32,671 nt of DNA, taken from Micromonospora arborensis (GTDB lineage Bacteria > Actinomycetota > Actinomycetes > Mycobacteriales > Micromonosporaceae). The notes under the pieces were generated by a model. The model had not been told where the DNA came from, ran no database searches, and was given only the letters and a program-made list of their open reading frames with translations. A program made the translations under genes and the position numbers. Location of the stretch: assembly GCF_003205615.1 (NCBI RefSeq), contig NZ_PYBV01000052.1, positions 1 through 32,671 of the forward strand, given 5' to 3'. Position 1 is the stretch's first letter. Each line of letters starts with the position of its first letter. This document shows positions 1-6,781 of this stretch, in pieces.

Positions 1-29
1 GTGGAACCCCGCTTCGGGGCAACCGCTCA

Positions 30-58
30 AACCTACTTGGTCGAACTTTCATTGTCAA
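30..58 (-). promoter_or_regulatory. Sigma70-type promoter pointing out of the window (left)
   Basis: On the minus strand TTGACA (58..53) is followed after exactly 17 nt by TAGGTT (35..30), a near-ideal vegetative promoter for an actinomycete. Transcription would start near position 23 and run leftward off the window through a small hairpin (CCCCG-CTT-CGGGG, 7..19). The gene served is not visible. A strong, heavily transcribed unit such as an rRNA operon is possible, but that is inference. Confidence 0.5.
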
Positions 59-342
59 CCTCATGTTCGAGGCGATCAATGTGGTTCGTCCGGACCCACG
101 ATGACGCACGCCGTACCCGGCGGTCGTTACTGTCGTGGGAAGCCGCAGACCGGCCGATCGCCGCTTCGCGGCTCTCCGCCCGGCTCCTGCCGGCTTCAGA
201 ACTCTACCCGGTCGGCTTCGCGTTCGCAACCCCGTATCCGGAGTGTTCCGCACCGCCCGATCCTCAGTCTCGCTCGGCGTTCCCGCCACGAGCCTGGCGC
301 CCGTTCTCGGCCGGTTTGTCCGGCCTCCCCCGTGCAGAGAGA

Positions 343-371
343 AAGTTACGCGGCCGGCCCGGAGAAGGCAA
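343..371 (-). promoter_or_regulatory. Second promoter-like site pointing left
   Basis: On the minus strand TTGCCT (371..366) is followed by a 17-nt spacer and TAACTT (348..343). It has the same orientation as the better match at 30..58, about 310 bp upstream of it. Two stacked promoters would fit a highly expressed transcription unit to the left of the window. The match is weaker and could be chance. Confidence 0.3.
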
Positions 372-577
372 ATCAGGGTTCATCACTGGTTTCGCCGGCC
401 GCAACGCGGCGGTTCTCCGGCCAGAGCCGGCGCCCACGCCGACCCGACCCTCAAACAGACCCGCATAAGTGCTGCGGCTCGCCCCGGATGTCGACGGCGA
501 TCAGCGTCGACCGGCTGGACGGGGTGGCGTTGTCGCTCGGGTCAGCGACCGCTCCACGGCTCCACGGCTCCACGGCC

Positions 578-655
578 ATGATCGTCACCATGTCGGCGAT
601 GTGGGGGCATCCAGGCAGCGCGACACCCCCACATCGGCGACCTGGTGACGATCAC
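578..655. repeat. REP-like palindrome, copy A (complete)
   Basis: Two arms of about 28-30 nt flank an 18-nt spacer (608..625). The outer arms GATCGTCACCA (580..590) and TGGTGACGATC (643..653) are perfect complements. The inner arms contain GGCGATGTGGGGG and CCCCCACATCGGCG with few mismatches. The core GATGTGGGGG recurs at 1002-1054 and 19151-19229, so this is a dispersed palindromic family rather than one terminator. It encodes nothing. Confidence 0.75.
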
Positions 656-740
656 ACCCGCCTCGGCCGCCGGCCGCACCAAGCCCGGCCCACCTCGACC
701 GCCTGCGCCGCTACCAAGCCCCCCAACCTCGATCGTCACG

Positions 741-976
741 CAGGCCACGCGACCCCGACCGCCACACGCCGCATCCGACAAACCGCACGGGCCACAGCGC
801 ACCCCCCACCACGGCAGGCCACGCGACATCCCCTGCCACGCAGACCACAACGCACCCCTGCCACGCAGGCCACGGGGCATCCCCTGCCACCCCGACCGCC
901 ACGCCGCATCCGACAGCAGCACGGGCCCACAGCGCAACCCCCACCACGGCAGGCCACGGGGGGATCCCCTGCCGCG
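741..976. repeat. Tandem duplication, period 135 bp
   Basis: Two imperfect copies of about 100 bp are offset by 135 bp. GCCGCATCCGACA occurs at 768 and again at 903, and CCACCACGGCAGGCCAC at 806 and again at 941. A shorter related stretch (ACCCCTGCCACGCAGGCCACGG, from about 854) lies between them. The copies lie between palindrome copies A and B. No coding role is apparent. Confidence 0.7.
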
Positions 977-1001
977 CCGGTCGCGCCCGCCCGTCCCCGT
1001 C

Positions 1002-1054
1002 GTCATGGTCGACACCAGCTCGGCGATGTGGGGGCATCCAGACAGCGCGACACG
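1002..1054. repeat. REP-like palindrome, copy B (left half only)
   Basis: The left arm and spacer match copy A closely: CTCGGCGATGTGGGGGCATC, then CCAGACAGCGCGACAC. After position 1054 the sequence departs from the expected complementary arm, so the hairpin cannot form fully. It ends about 30 nt before the small membrane-protein gene at 1086. This is best read as a decayed or truncated copy. Confidence 0.65.
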
Positions 1055-1085
1055 TGGGCCGTCTCGACGTGCCAGAGTGTCAGAC

Positions 1086-1310
1086 ATGGATGAGTCCGGG
1101 CCCGGCACCAGGGTTCTCGCCGAGGAGTCGCTGCTCGGCCTTCTTCTGCCGTTCTGGCAGTTGGTGATCGGTGTGGTCGTGCTGGTCGTCCTGGTGCTCT
1201 CAGTAGGACGACTCGCCCGCCGGGGCAGATCCCGGATGACCACCGCGCTGCTGGTGACCGCCGCGGCCATCGCCGGCTTCGCGGTGATCGGCGTCCTGCT
1301 GGAGGGCTGA
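1086..1310 (+). CDS. Small two-helix membrane protein, unknown function
   Basis: The predicted product is 74 aa. Residues 17-40 form a strongly hydrophobic segment (LLGLLLPFWQLVIGVVVLVV), followed by a basic loop (RLARRGRSR) and a second hydrophobic segment (about 51-72) that ends almost at the C-terminus. This implies a two-pass inner-membrane protein with a cytoplasmic positive loop. The ATG at 1086 was chosen because upstream in-frame codons run into palindrome copy B. There is no clear Shine-Dalgarno sequence before it, so the start is uncertain. It converges on the nitrilase-family gene, with the tandem-repeat stretch between them. I do not recognise the family. Confidence 0.5.
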   Translation: MDESGPGTRVLAEESLLGLLLPFWQLVIGVVVLVVLVLSVGRLARRGRSRMTTALLVTAAAIAGFAVIGVLLEG

Positions 1311-1445
1311 GGCTCAGCGCCGCCGATTGGCCAGACCAGGCAACTCGACGGCCGAGGCTCCGAAGCCGCCGACTGGCCACGCCAGGCGATTCGGCTGCTG
1401 CAGGCTCAGAGCCGCCGGTTGGCCAGGCTGGGCAACTCGGCCCGG
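1311..1445. repeat. Three degenerate tandem copies of a hydrolase gene 3' end
   Basis: Three similar units of about 45 nt begin at 1311, 1356 and 1403, each starting GGCTC and carrying CCGCCG-TTGGCCA-GGCAACTCG with variations. The third unit is the true 3' end and stop of the hydrolase gene ending at 1406. The other two lie downstream of the stop and, on the minus strand, still spell a near-identical C-terminal tail (ELPGLANRR versus ELPSLANRR). Confidence 0.65.
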
Positions 1446-2203
1446 ATGGCGGAGAGCCGGTCGAGGTCCAGGTCGACGACGGACACACCCGGGCCGTCCG
1501 GCAACTGGGTGAGGACCGTCCCCCACGGGTCGACCACCATGCTGCGCCCGAAGCAGGTGCGACCCGGATCGTGATCGCCGGTCTGGCCAGCCGCCGCCAC
1601 GAAGCACTGGTTCTCGATTGCCCGGGCCCGCAGCAGGACCTCCCAGTGGTCCCGGCCGGTGTGCATCATGAAGGCCGCCGGCACCACCAGCAGTTGTGCG
1701 CCGCCATCGGTTGCGAGCAGTCGGTACAGCTCTGGGAAGCGCAGGTCGTAGCAGATCGACAGACCGACCCGCAGACCCTCGATGTCCACCACCACCGGTT
1801 GCACCCCGGGGGCGACACTCGCTGACTCCCGGTAGGAGACCCGGCCGGGGATCTCCACGTCGTACAGATGGATTTTGCGGTAGCTCGCGGCGAGGCTGCC
1901 GGCGCGGTCGAAGACCATCGACGTGTTCCAGGTGTGCTCCGGGTCCGGGCCGGCCTCGTGGAAGGAGCCGGCCACCAGCCAGATCCCGAGCCGCCGGGCG
2001 ATTCCGGCGAAGAAACTGCCGACCTCCCCGTCCACCGGCTCCGGTTCCGGCAATCCGGCGGCGGGGCCGAGGTAGTCGACGTACTCCGGCAGAACCGCCA
2101 GGTCCGCGCCGCCGGCGGCCGCGCGTTCCAGCAGGACCTCCGCGGCGGCCAGATTGGCCTTTCGGTCGTCTCGGGAGTTCAGCTGGCAGACGGCGACGCG
2201 CAT
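1406..2203 (-). CDS. Carbon-nitrogen hydrolase (nitrilase superfamily)
   Basis: The 265-aa product is a complete single-domain member of the nitrilase superfamily, cytoplasmic hydrolases of amide C-N bonds. The catalytic triad is visible: Glu40 in LAVLPEYVDY, Lys110 in YRKIHLYDV and Cys151 in SICYDLRFPELYR. The spacing and the motif RFPELYR resemble the Nit/omega-amidase-like branch (deaminated glutathione or alpha-ketoglutaramate amidases), but the substrate cannot be fixed from sequence. The start MRVAVCQLNS is the usual N-terminus of the family. It lies 38 nt downstream of the DMT transporter on the same strand, so co-transcription is possible. Its last 40 bp are repeated downstream of the stop codon. 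Confidence 0.9.
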   Translation of the reverse strand: MRVAVCQLNSRDDRKANLAAAEVLLERAAAGGADLAVLPEYVDYLGPAAGLPEPEPVDGEVGSFFAGIARRLGIWLVAGSFHEAGPDPEHTWNTSMVFDRAGSLAASYRKIHLYDVEIPGRVSYRESASVAPGVQPVVVDIEGLRVGLSICYDLRFPELYRLLATDGGAQLLVVPAAFMMHTGRDHWEVLLRARAIENQCFVAAAGQTGDHDPGRTCFGRSMVVDPWGTVLTQLPDGPGVSVVDLDLDRLSAIRAELPSLANRRL

Positions 2204-2241
2204 GAGACAAGGGTACGGCCGCAGCGGCAGCGCGGACAGCG

Positions 2242-3075
2242 TCAGAGGCTGGCCAGCACCAGAGCCCCGGCGGCGAAGCCGAGCCCGGCGACCTGAACCG
2301 CGCGCAGCCGCTCCCGGTCGACGGCCAAGGCCAGCAGCACGGTGCTGCCCGGGTAGAGCGCGGCGATCGCCGCGACGATGCTGAGGTGGCCGCGGGCGGC
2401 AGCGGCCAGGAAGAGCGCGTTGGCGGCGCTGTCGAGCAGACCGGCGACCGCCGCCCAGCCCACCACCCGTCGGCCCAGGCGCAACCGCACGCCGGTGCCG
2501 ACGGCCAGCGCGAGGCCGAACGCGATCGAGCTGGCCCGCACCGCCGCCACGGGCCACATTCCGGCGCTCTCGTCGGCCTGGCCGAGGAGGGTGTAGAAGA
2601 CGCCGAACAGTGCCCCGGCGGCGAGGGCGAGCCCGACCAGTCGCGCCGGGACGACCCGCCGGCCACCGCCGTCCCCCAGGCTGACCAAGGCGATCGCCAG
2701 TACGGCGAGGCCGGCGCCGGTGAGCGCCAGGGCACCCGGAAAGGAAGCGGTGAACAGGCCGGCGACGATCGGCACCACTGCGGCGGTGATCGCGGTGACC
2801 GGCGCCACCACGGCCATCATCCCGCTGGAGAGGGCGCGATAGAGCAGCATGACACCGCCCGCGCCGGCGACCCCGGCGAGCAGTCCCCAGCCGATGTCAC
2901 CGGCGTTCGGGGTGCCGGGTACGACCAGCACCAGGACGACCAGCAGCGGGACGCTCAGCAGCTGGGAGATCACGGTCACGGCGATCGGGTCGGCGTGCCG
3001 GGACGCCTTGCCGCCGGAGAAGTCGGCGGTGCCGAACGCGACGGCGGCCACCGCAGCCAGGACAATGGGGAGCAT
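2242..3075 (-). CDS. DMT-superfamily (EamA-type) transporter
   Basis: The 277-aa product is almost entirely hydrophobic, with about ten predicted membrane helices in two similar halves, as in EamA-domain drug/metabolite transporters. It begins MLPIVLAAVAAVAFGTADF, and the motif FGTADFSGGKAS near the N-terminus is typical of the family. The substrate is unknown; relatives export amino acids, metabolites or small toxic compounds. It is divergent from an XRE-cupin regulator with only 41 bp between the starts, so that regulator is the natural candidate for controlling it. A nitrilase-superfamily hydrolase follows on the same strand. Confidence 0.88.
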   Translation of the reverse strand: MLPIVLAAVAAVAFGTADFSGGKASRHADPIAVTVISQLLSVPLLVVLVLVVPGTPNAGDIGWGLLAGVAGAGGVMLLYRALSSGMMAVVAPVTAITAAVVPIVAGLFTASFPGALALTGAGLAVLAIALVSLGDGGGRRVVPARLVGLALAAGALFGVFYTLLGQADESAGMWPVAAVRASSIAFGLALAVGTGVRLRLGRRVVGWAAVAGLLDSAANALFLAAAARGHLSIVAAIAALYPGSTVLLALAVDRERLRAVQVAGLGFAAGALVLASL

Positions 3076-3116
3076 GGATCAGTCGTACCATAATAGTGAC
3101 CGTGAAGGATAGTTTA
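3076..3116. promoter_or_regulatory. Divergent promoter/operator between transporter and regulator
   Basis: This 41-bp interval is AT-rich against its surroundings. It contains CATAAT and TAATAG hexamers suitable as -10 elements and a direct repeat ATAGT (3093 and 3109) spaced 16 bp apart. AAGGA (3105..3109) sits 7 nt before the ATG at 3117. An autoregulatory operator is plausible, but no site is proven. Confidence 0.35.
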
Positions 3117-3743
3117 ATGACCGAGTCCGGGGCGGATCGAGTCGGCGCGGTAACCGCTGCGGTGGCCCAGCAGGTACGTGACCTACGGGCCGCCCGAGGC
3201 TGGTCCTTCGAGGAACTGGCCGGCCGGTCCGGGGTGAGCAAGGGATCGCTGGTGCAGATCGAGGGCGCGCGCACCAACCCGAGCGTCGGCACGCTCTGCC
3301 GGATCGCCGACGCGTTCGGCGTCAACATCGCCCAACTACTGGAGCCGGCCGAGGAACGCGCCGTGAAGATCACCTCAGCCGCCGAGGCGCCCGTGCTCTG
3401 GCAGGGCGAGCACGGCGGTACGGCCCAACTGCTGAGCGGATTGGGCGAGCCGGACCTCGTCGAGCTCTGGGACTGGCGGCTCGCGCCCGGAGAGGCGCAC
3501 CGGTCCCTCGACCACCCGCGCGGCACTCGGGAGGTGCTGCACATCCTCGCCGGCACGGTGATCGTCCGGGTCGACGGGCAGGACCACCCCGTCCACGCCG
3601 GCGAGACCATCGAGATTCACGCCGACCGAGAGCACGGCTACCGCAACGACAGCGACGAACCGGCCCGACTGATGATGGTGGTCGTCACCCCGTCGGGCGA
3701 ATGGGACCGCCGAACGCGATCACGCCGGCCGCGTCAGGAGTGA
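3117..3743 (+). CDS. XRE-family transcriptional regulator with C-terminal cupin domain
   Basis: The 208-aa product has an N-terminal lambda-repressor-like helix-turn-helix (about residues 16-72, with FEELAGRSGVSKGSLVQIE as recognition region) and a C-terminal small-molecule-binding cupin (about 105-190, including LHILAGTVIVRVDG and PVHAGETIEI). This HTH-cupin layout is common in one-component regulators of transporters and catabolic genes. The ATG at 3117 is preferred over an in-frame GTG at 3096 because AAGGA lies 7 nt before it; the GTG would add seven residues. It is divergent from the DMT transporter and probably controls it. Its stop codon lies in the loop of a bidirectional terminator. 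Confidence 0.88.
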   Translation: MTESGADRVGAVTAAVAQQVRDLRAARGWSFEELAGRSGVSKGSLVQIEGARTNPSVGTLCRIADAFGVNIAQLLEPAEERAVKITSAAEAPVLWQGEHGGTAQLLSGLGEPDLVELWDWRLAPGEAHRSLDHPRGTREVLHILAGTVIVRVDGQDHPVHAGETIEIHADREHGYRNDSDEPARLMMVVVTPSGEWDRRTRSRRPRQE

Positions 3744-3756
3744 GCGGCCGGCGTGA
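3720..3756. terminator. Bidirectional terminator between regulator and clpX
   Basis: A perfect 13-bp stem (TCACGCCGGCCGC at 3720..3732 with GCGGCCGGCGTGA at 3744..3756) closes an 11-nt loop. It lies between two convergent genes and can serve both. The TGA stop of the regulator (3741..3743) is inside the loop. Confidence 0.8.
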
Positions 3757-3767
3757 CGTGGAGAGGA

Positions 3768-5063
3768 TCAGGCCGACTTCTCCTCGCGGTCCCGCCGGGC
3801 TCGACGCCCGGTGAACTCGCGCGGAACGATCGTCGGGTTGACGTTTTCCAGGACCACCTCGCGGGTGATCAACACCCGGGCGGCGTCGGGGTTGCTCGGC
3901 ACCTCGTACATCGCGGAGAGCAGGACCTCCTCGATGATGGCCCGCAGGCCACGCGCGCCCGTGCCCCGCAGCATCGCCTGGTCGGCGATCGCCTCCAGCG
4001 CCGGCTCGTCGAACTCGAGCTCGACCCCGTCCAGCTCGAACAGACGCTGATATTGACGGACCAGGGCGTTGCGCGGCTCGGTGAGGATCCGTACCAGGGC
4101 GCTGCGGTCCAGGCTGCGCACATTGGTGATCACCGGCAGCCGGCCCACGAACTCGGGGATCAGCCCGAACTTGAGCATGTCTTCCGGCATGACCTGGCTG
4201 AAGATGTCATCGGTCGACCGCTCGGACACCGACCGGAGGCGGGCACCGAAGCCGGTGCCGCCCTGCCCGGTGCGGGACTCGATGATCTGATCGAGACCGG
4301 CGAAGGCGCCACCGCAGATGAACAGCACGTTGGTGGTGTCGATCTGGATGAACTCCTGGTGCGGGTGCTTGCGACCGCCCTGCGGCGGCACATTGGCGAC
4401 CGTGCCCTCGAGCATCTTGAGCAGGGCCTGCTGCACACCCTCACCGGAGACGTCCCGCGTGATCGACGGGTTCTCCGACTTACGGGCGATCTTGTCGACC
4501 TCGTCGATGTAGATGATGCCGGTCTCGGCGCGCTTGATGTCGTAGTCGGCGGCCTGGATCAGCTTGAGAAGGATGTTTTCCACGTCCTCGCCGACGTAGC
4601 CCGCCTCGGTCAGTGCCGTGGCGTCGGCGATGGCGAACGGGACGTTCAACATCCGGGCGAGGGTCTGCGCCAGGTGGGTCTTGCCGCACCCCGTCGGGCC
4701 GAGCAGCAGGATGTTGGACTTGGCCAGCTCGACGGCATCACTGCCGGAGCCGGGTGCGCCAGCCGCCTCGGCCTGGATCCGCTTGTAGTGGTTGTAGACC
4801 GCGACCGCGAGCGCCTTCTTGGCCTGGTCCTGACCCACCACGTAGTTGTCGAGGAACTGGCAGATCTCCATCGGCTTGGGAAGCTCTTCCCACTTCACCT
4901 CGCCGGACTCGGCCAACTCCTCTTCGATGATCTCGTTGCAGAGATCGATGCACTCGTCGCAGATGTAGACCCCTGGGCCCGCGATGAGCTTCTTGACCTG
5001 CTTCTGCGACTTGCCGCAGAAGGAGCATTTCAGTAGGTCGCCGCCGTCACCGATCCGTGCCAC
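3768..5063 (-). CDS. clpX: ATP-dependent Clp protease ATP-binding subunit ClpX
   Basis: The 431-aa product is a full-length ClpX unfoldase, the AAA+ hexamer that recognises, unfolds and feeds substrates into ClpP. The N-terminal zinc-binding domain has Cys13, Cys16, Cys35 and Cys38. The AAA+ module has Walker A GPTGCGKT (122-129), Walker B IIYIDE (183-188) and the RKH-type pore loop in GGRKHP. The GTG start is supported by AGGGAGAA upstream. clpX follows clpP2 after 209 bp containing a terminator, so it probably has its own promoter. The C-terminus ends in a charged tail (RRDREEKSA). Confidence 0.98.
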   Translation of the reverse strand: MARIGDGGDLLKCSFCGKSQKQVKKLIAGPGVYICDECIDLCNEIIEEELAESGEVKWEELPKPMEICQFLDNYVVGQDQAKKALAVAVYNHYKRIQAEAAGAPGSGSDAVELAKSNILLLGPTGCGKTHLAQTLARMLNVPFAIADATALTEAGYVGEDVENILLKLIQAADYDIKRAETGIIYIDEVDKIARKSENPSITRDVSGEGVQQALLKMLEGTVANVPPQGGRKHPHQEFIQIDTTNVLFICGGAFAGLDQIIESRTGQGGTGFGARLRSVSERSTDDIFSQVMPEDMLKFGLIPEFVGRLPVITNVRSLDRSALVRILTEPRNALVRQYQRLFELDGVELEFDEPALEAIADQAMLRGTGARGLRAIIEEVLLSAMYEVPSNPDAARVLITREVVLENVNPTIVPREFTGRRARRDREEKSA

Positions 5064-5175
5064 CTACGTTCTCCCTGCACTCATCGGCCGGAGACCCGGC
5101 CCTGACCTGCGGACGCTGCGCGCCGCCCGGCTTAGTTCACCCCGCCGGCCCGACCGGCGAAGCGGTACGGACCCG

Positions 5176-5193
5176 ACGTTACCCGCTAGCGGG
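5176..5193 (-). promoter_or_regulatory. Candidate clpX promoter with palindrome
   Basis: On the minus strand a TAACGT hexamer that could act as a -10 element directly follows a perfect 12-bp palindrome, CCCGCTAGCGGG (5182..5193). No good -35 element is visible at the usual spacing. It lies between the clpP2 terminator and clpX, where a clpX promoter is expected. The assignment is tentative. Confidence 0.3.
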
Positions 5194-5220
5194 GCATTCT
5201 CCGACCCCCAAAACGGGTGT

Positions 5221-5262
5221 GTCAGAGGTCGGCCGGGACCGATGCCCCGGCCAACCTCTGAC
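5221..5262 (-). terminator. Terminator after clpP2
   Basis: GTCAGAGGT (5221..5229) pairs with ACCTCTGAC (5254..5262), and GGCCGGG with CCCGGCC inside it. One mismatched pair separates the two helices and the loop is 8 nt. It begins 10 nt downstream of the clpP2 stop and separates clpP1P2 from clpX. Confidence 0.75.
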
Positions 5263-5272
5263 CCGGTACTGC

Positions 5273-5935
5273 TCAGCTGGCGGCCTGGGCGGCCAGCAGA
5301 CCCTTCTTGCGGCTGGTCAGGATCGTGTCGACCAGCCCGTACTCCTTGGACTCCTCGGCCGTCATGATCTTGTCACGGTCGATGTCCTTGCGAACCTGCT
5401 CGATCGGCCGGTTGCAGTGGCGGGAGAGCATGTCCTCCAGCTGCGTCCGCATCCGCAGGATCTCCCGGGCCTGGATCTCGATGTCCGAGCCCTGCCCGTA
5501 GCCGCCCTCGGTGGCCGGCTGGTGGATGATGATCCGCGAGTTCGGCAGAGCCATCCGCTTACCCGGGGTGCCCGCCGACAGCAGCACAGCCGCCGCGCTG
5601 GCGGCCTGCCCGAGGCAGACCGTCTGGATGTCCGGACGGACGTACTGCATGGTGTCGTAGATCGCCGTCATGGCCGTGAACGAGCCACCCGGCGAGTTGA
5701 TGTACATGATGATGTCGCGGTCCGGATCGGTGCCCTCGAGCGTCAGCAGCTGGGCCATCACGTCGTTGGCCGACGCGTCGTCCACCTGGACGCCGAGGAA
5801 GATGATCCGGTCCTCGAAGAGCTTGTTGTACGGGTTCGACTCCTTGACCCCGTACGACGTGCGCTCGACGAACGACGGCAGCACGTAGCGGTTGTGCACG
5901 GCCGCGAACTGGGGCGGCAGGCTCAGATCGGTCAT
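5273..5935 (-). CDS. clpP2: ATP-dependent Clp protease proteolytic subunit ClpP2
   Basis: The 220-aa serine protease is one of two ClpP paralogues that in actinobacteria form a mixed ClpP1P2 barrel. The triad is Ser113 (GQAASAAA), His138 (RIIIHQP) and probably Asp188 (DIDRDKI). The N-terminal block RYVLPSF and VKESNPYNKLFEDRIIFLG matches mycobacterial ClpP2, which I used to tell it from ClpP1. It starts 10 nt after the clpP1 stop with GAGGAG between, so the two should be translated together from one mRNA. A terminator follows directly. Confidence 0.97.
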   Translation of the reverse strand: MTDLSLPPQFAAVHNRYVLPSFVERTSYGVKESNPYNKLFEDRIIFLGVQVDDASANDVMAQLLTLEGTDPDRDIIMYINSPGGSFTAMTAIYDTMQYVRPDIQTVCLGQAASAAAVLLSAGTPGKRMALPNSRIIIHQPATEGGYGQGSDIEIQAREILRMRTQLEDMLSRHCNRPIEQVRKDIDRDKIMTAEESKEYGLVDTILTSRKKGLLAAQAAS

Positions 5936-5945
5936 CGTCAGCTCC

Positions 5946-6587
5946 TCAGCTCAGGGTCCCGGCGCCATCCGGAACCTGTGCGGCCCCGATGATCACCTTG
6001 TCGATGAAGCCGTAGTCCATGGCCTCCTGGGCGGTGAACCAACGGTCCCGGTCCGAGTCCGCCTCGATCTGCGACTGGCTCTGGCCGGTGTGGTGCGCGA
6101 CCCGCTCCTGGAACATCCGCTTCGTGTAGAGCATCTGCTCCGCCTGGATGGCGATGTCGGACGCCGTGCCGCCCAGACCACCGGACGGCTGGTGCATCAT
6201 GATCCGGGCGTGGGGCAGGGCGTACCGCTTGCCCTTGGTGCCCGCGCAGAGCAGCAGCTGGCCCATCGAGGCCGCCATGCCCATCGCCACGGTCGACACG
6301 TCGTTGTCGATGAACTGCATGGTGTCGTAGATCGCCATGCCCGAGTAGACCGAGCCACCCGGCGAGTTGATCCACAGGTTGATGTCGCGGTCCGGGTCCT
6401 CCGCGGCGAGCAGCAGCAGCTGCGCGCAGATGCGGTTGGCGACCTGGTCGGTCACCTCACTGCCCAGGAAGATGATGCGTTCCTTGAGCAACCGGTTGTA
6501 GACCGAGTCGTCGAGGTTGCCAATGGAGTCGCCACCGCGCGCGTCAATCGCCCGGAGCGACTTCTTGGGGATGTGCATGTCGGTCAT
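5946..6587 (-). CDS. clpP1: ATP-dependent Clp protease proteolytic subunit ClpP1
   Basis: The 213-aa product is the first of the two ClpP paralogues. The triad is visible with canonical spacing: Ser107 (MGMAASMGQ), His132 (IMMHQPSGG) and Asp181 (DSDRDRW). GAAGGG precedes the ATG. The N-terminal stretch (MTDMHIPKKSLRAI) is probably partly removed on maturation, as known for other ClpPs. The gene stands first in the clpP1-clpP2 operon, downstream of tig but separated from it by a terminator. A ClgR-box match lies about 80-90 nt upstream of the start. Confidence 0.97.
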   Translation of the reverse strand: MTDMHIPKKSLRAIDARGGDSIGNLDDSVYNRLLKERIIFLGSEVTDQVANRICAQLLLLAAEDPDRDINLWINSPGGSVYSGMAIYDTMQFIDNDVSTVAMGMAASMGQLLLCAGTKGKRYALPHARIMMHQPSGGLGGTASDIAIQAEQMLYTKRMFQERVAHHTGQSQSQIEADSDRDRWFTAQEAMDYGFIDKVIIGAAQVPDGAGTLS

Positions 6588-6620
6588 GGCAGCCCTTCGC
6601 TCTCCGTACCGTCTTTCCCG

Positions 6621-6626
6621 ACAGTA
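6621..6626 (-). promoter_or_regulatory. Candidate -10 element for clpP1P2
   Basis: TACTGT on the minus strand fits the actinobacterial TANNNT pattern. It would give a 5' leader of about 25 nt before the clpP1 ATG. No good -35 element is present, as is usual for promoters that need an activator such as ClgR. Confidence 0.35.
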
Positions 6627-6664
6627 ACCGCTGTGCGGGGCGGCAGAGTCCCGGTCGGGGCACT

Positions 6665-6678
6665 GTTCGCTCTCAGCG
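6665..6678 (-). promoter_or_regulatory. ClgR operator match upstream of clpP1P2
   Basis: On the minus strand CGCTGAGAGCGAAC matches every position of the core CGCYNANRGCGWWS described for ClgR of Corynebacterium. The outer W positions upstream do not match. ClgR activates clpP1P2 in several actinobacteria. The site lies about 50-65 nt upstream of the predicted transcription start, a usual activator position. The site is seen in the sequence; the regulator is inferred. Confidence 0.6.
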
Positions 6679-6734
6679 CAGCTGTGTCGGGGGCACCCGC
6701 GGCGCGGGCTTCCGGGCGTACCCCGGAAAAGGAT

Positions 6735-6771
6735 CGGCCGCCGTCCACCGCACAGCGGCGGACGGCGGCCG
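6735..6771 (-). terminator. Terminator after tig
   Basis: A perfect 12-bp stem (CGGCCGCCGTCC at 6735..6746 with GGACGGCGGCCG at 6760..6771) closes a 13-nt loop. It sits just past the tig stop. A second short hairpin (TTCCGGG-CGTAC-CCCGGAA, 6710..6728) follows. Neither has a U tract, as is common in actinomycetes. Confidence 0.8.
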
Positions 6772-6781
6772 CACCCGACGA

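Larger units (their letters stand above)
1..1085. other. Gene-free left end with promoters and repeats
   Basis: No open frame here has a plausible start, ribosome-binding site and protein-like composition; translations are Arg/Pro/Ala-rich in several frames, as expected for shadow frames in GC-rich DNA. Positions 25-90 are noticeably less GC-rich than the rest. Contents that can be supported are two leftward promoter-like sites, a complete palindromic element (578-655), a 135-bp-period tandem duplication (741-976) and a half copy of the palindromic element (1002-1054). Confidence 0.6.

Noticed and set aside
101..1093. Long plus-strand frame in the left region
   Set aside because: The product is Arg/Pro/His low-complexity, runs through the palindromes and tandem duplication, and has no ribosome-binding site.
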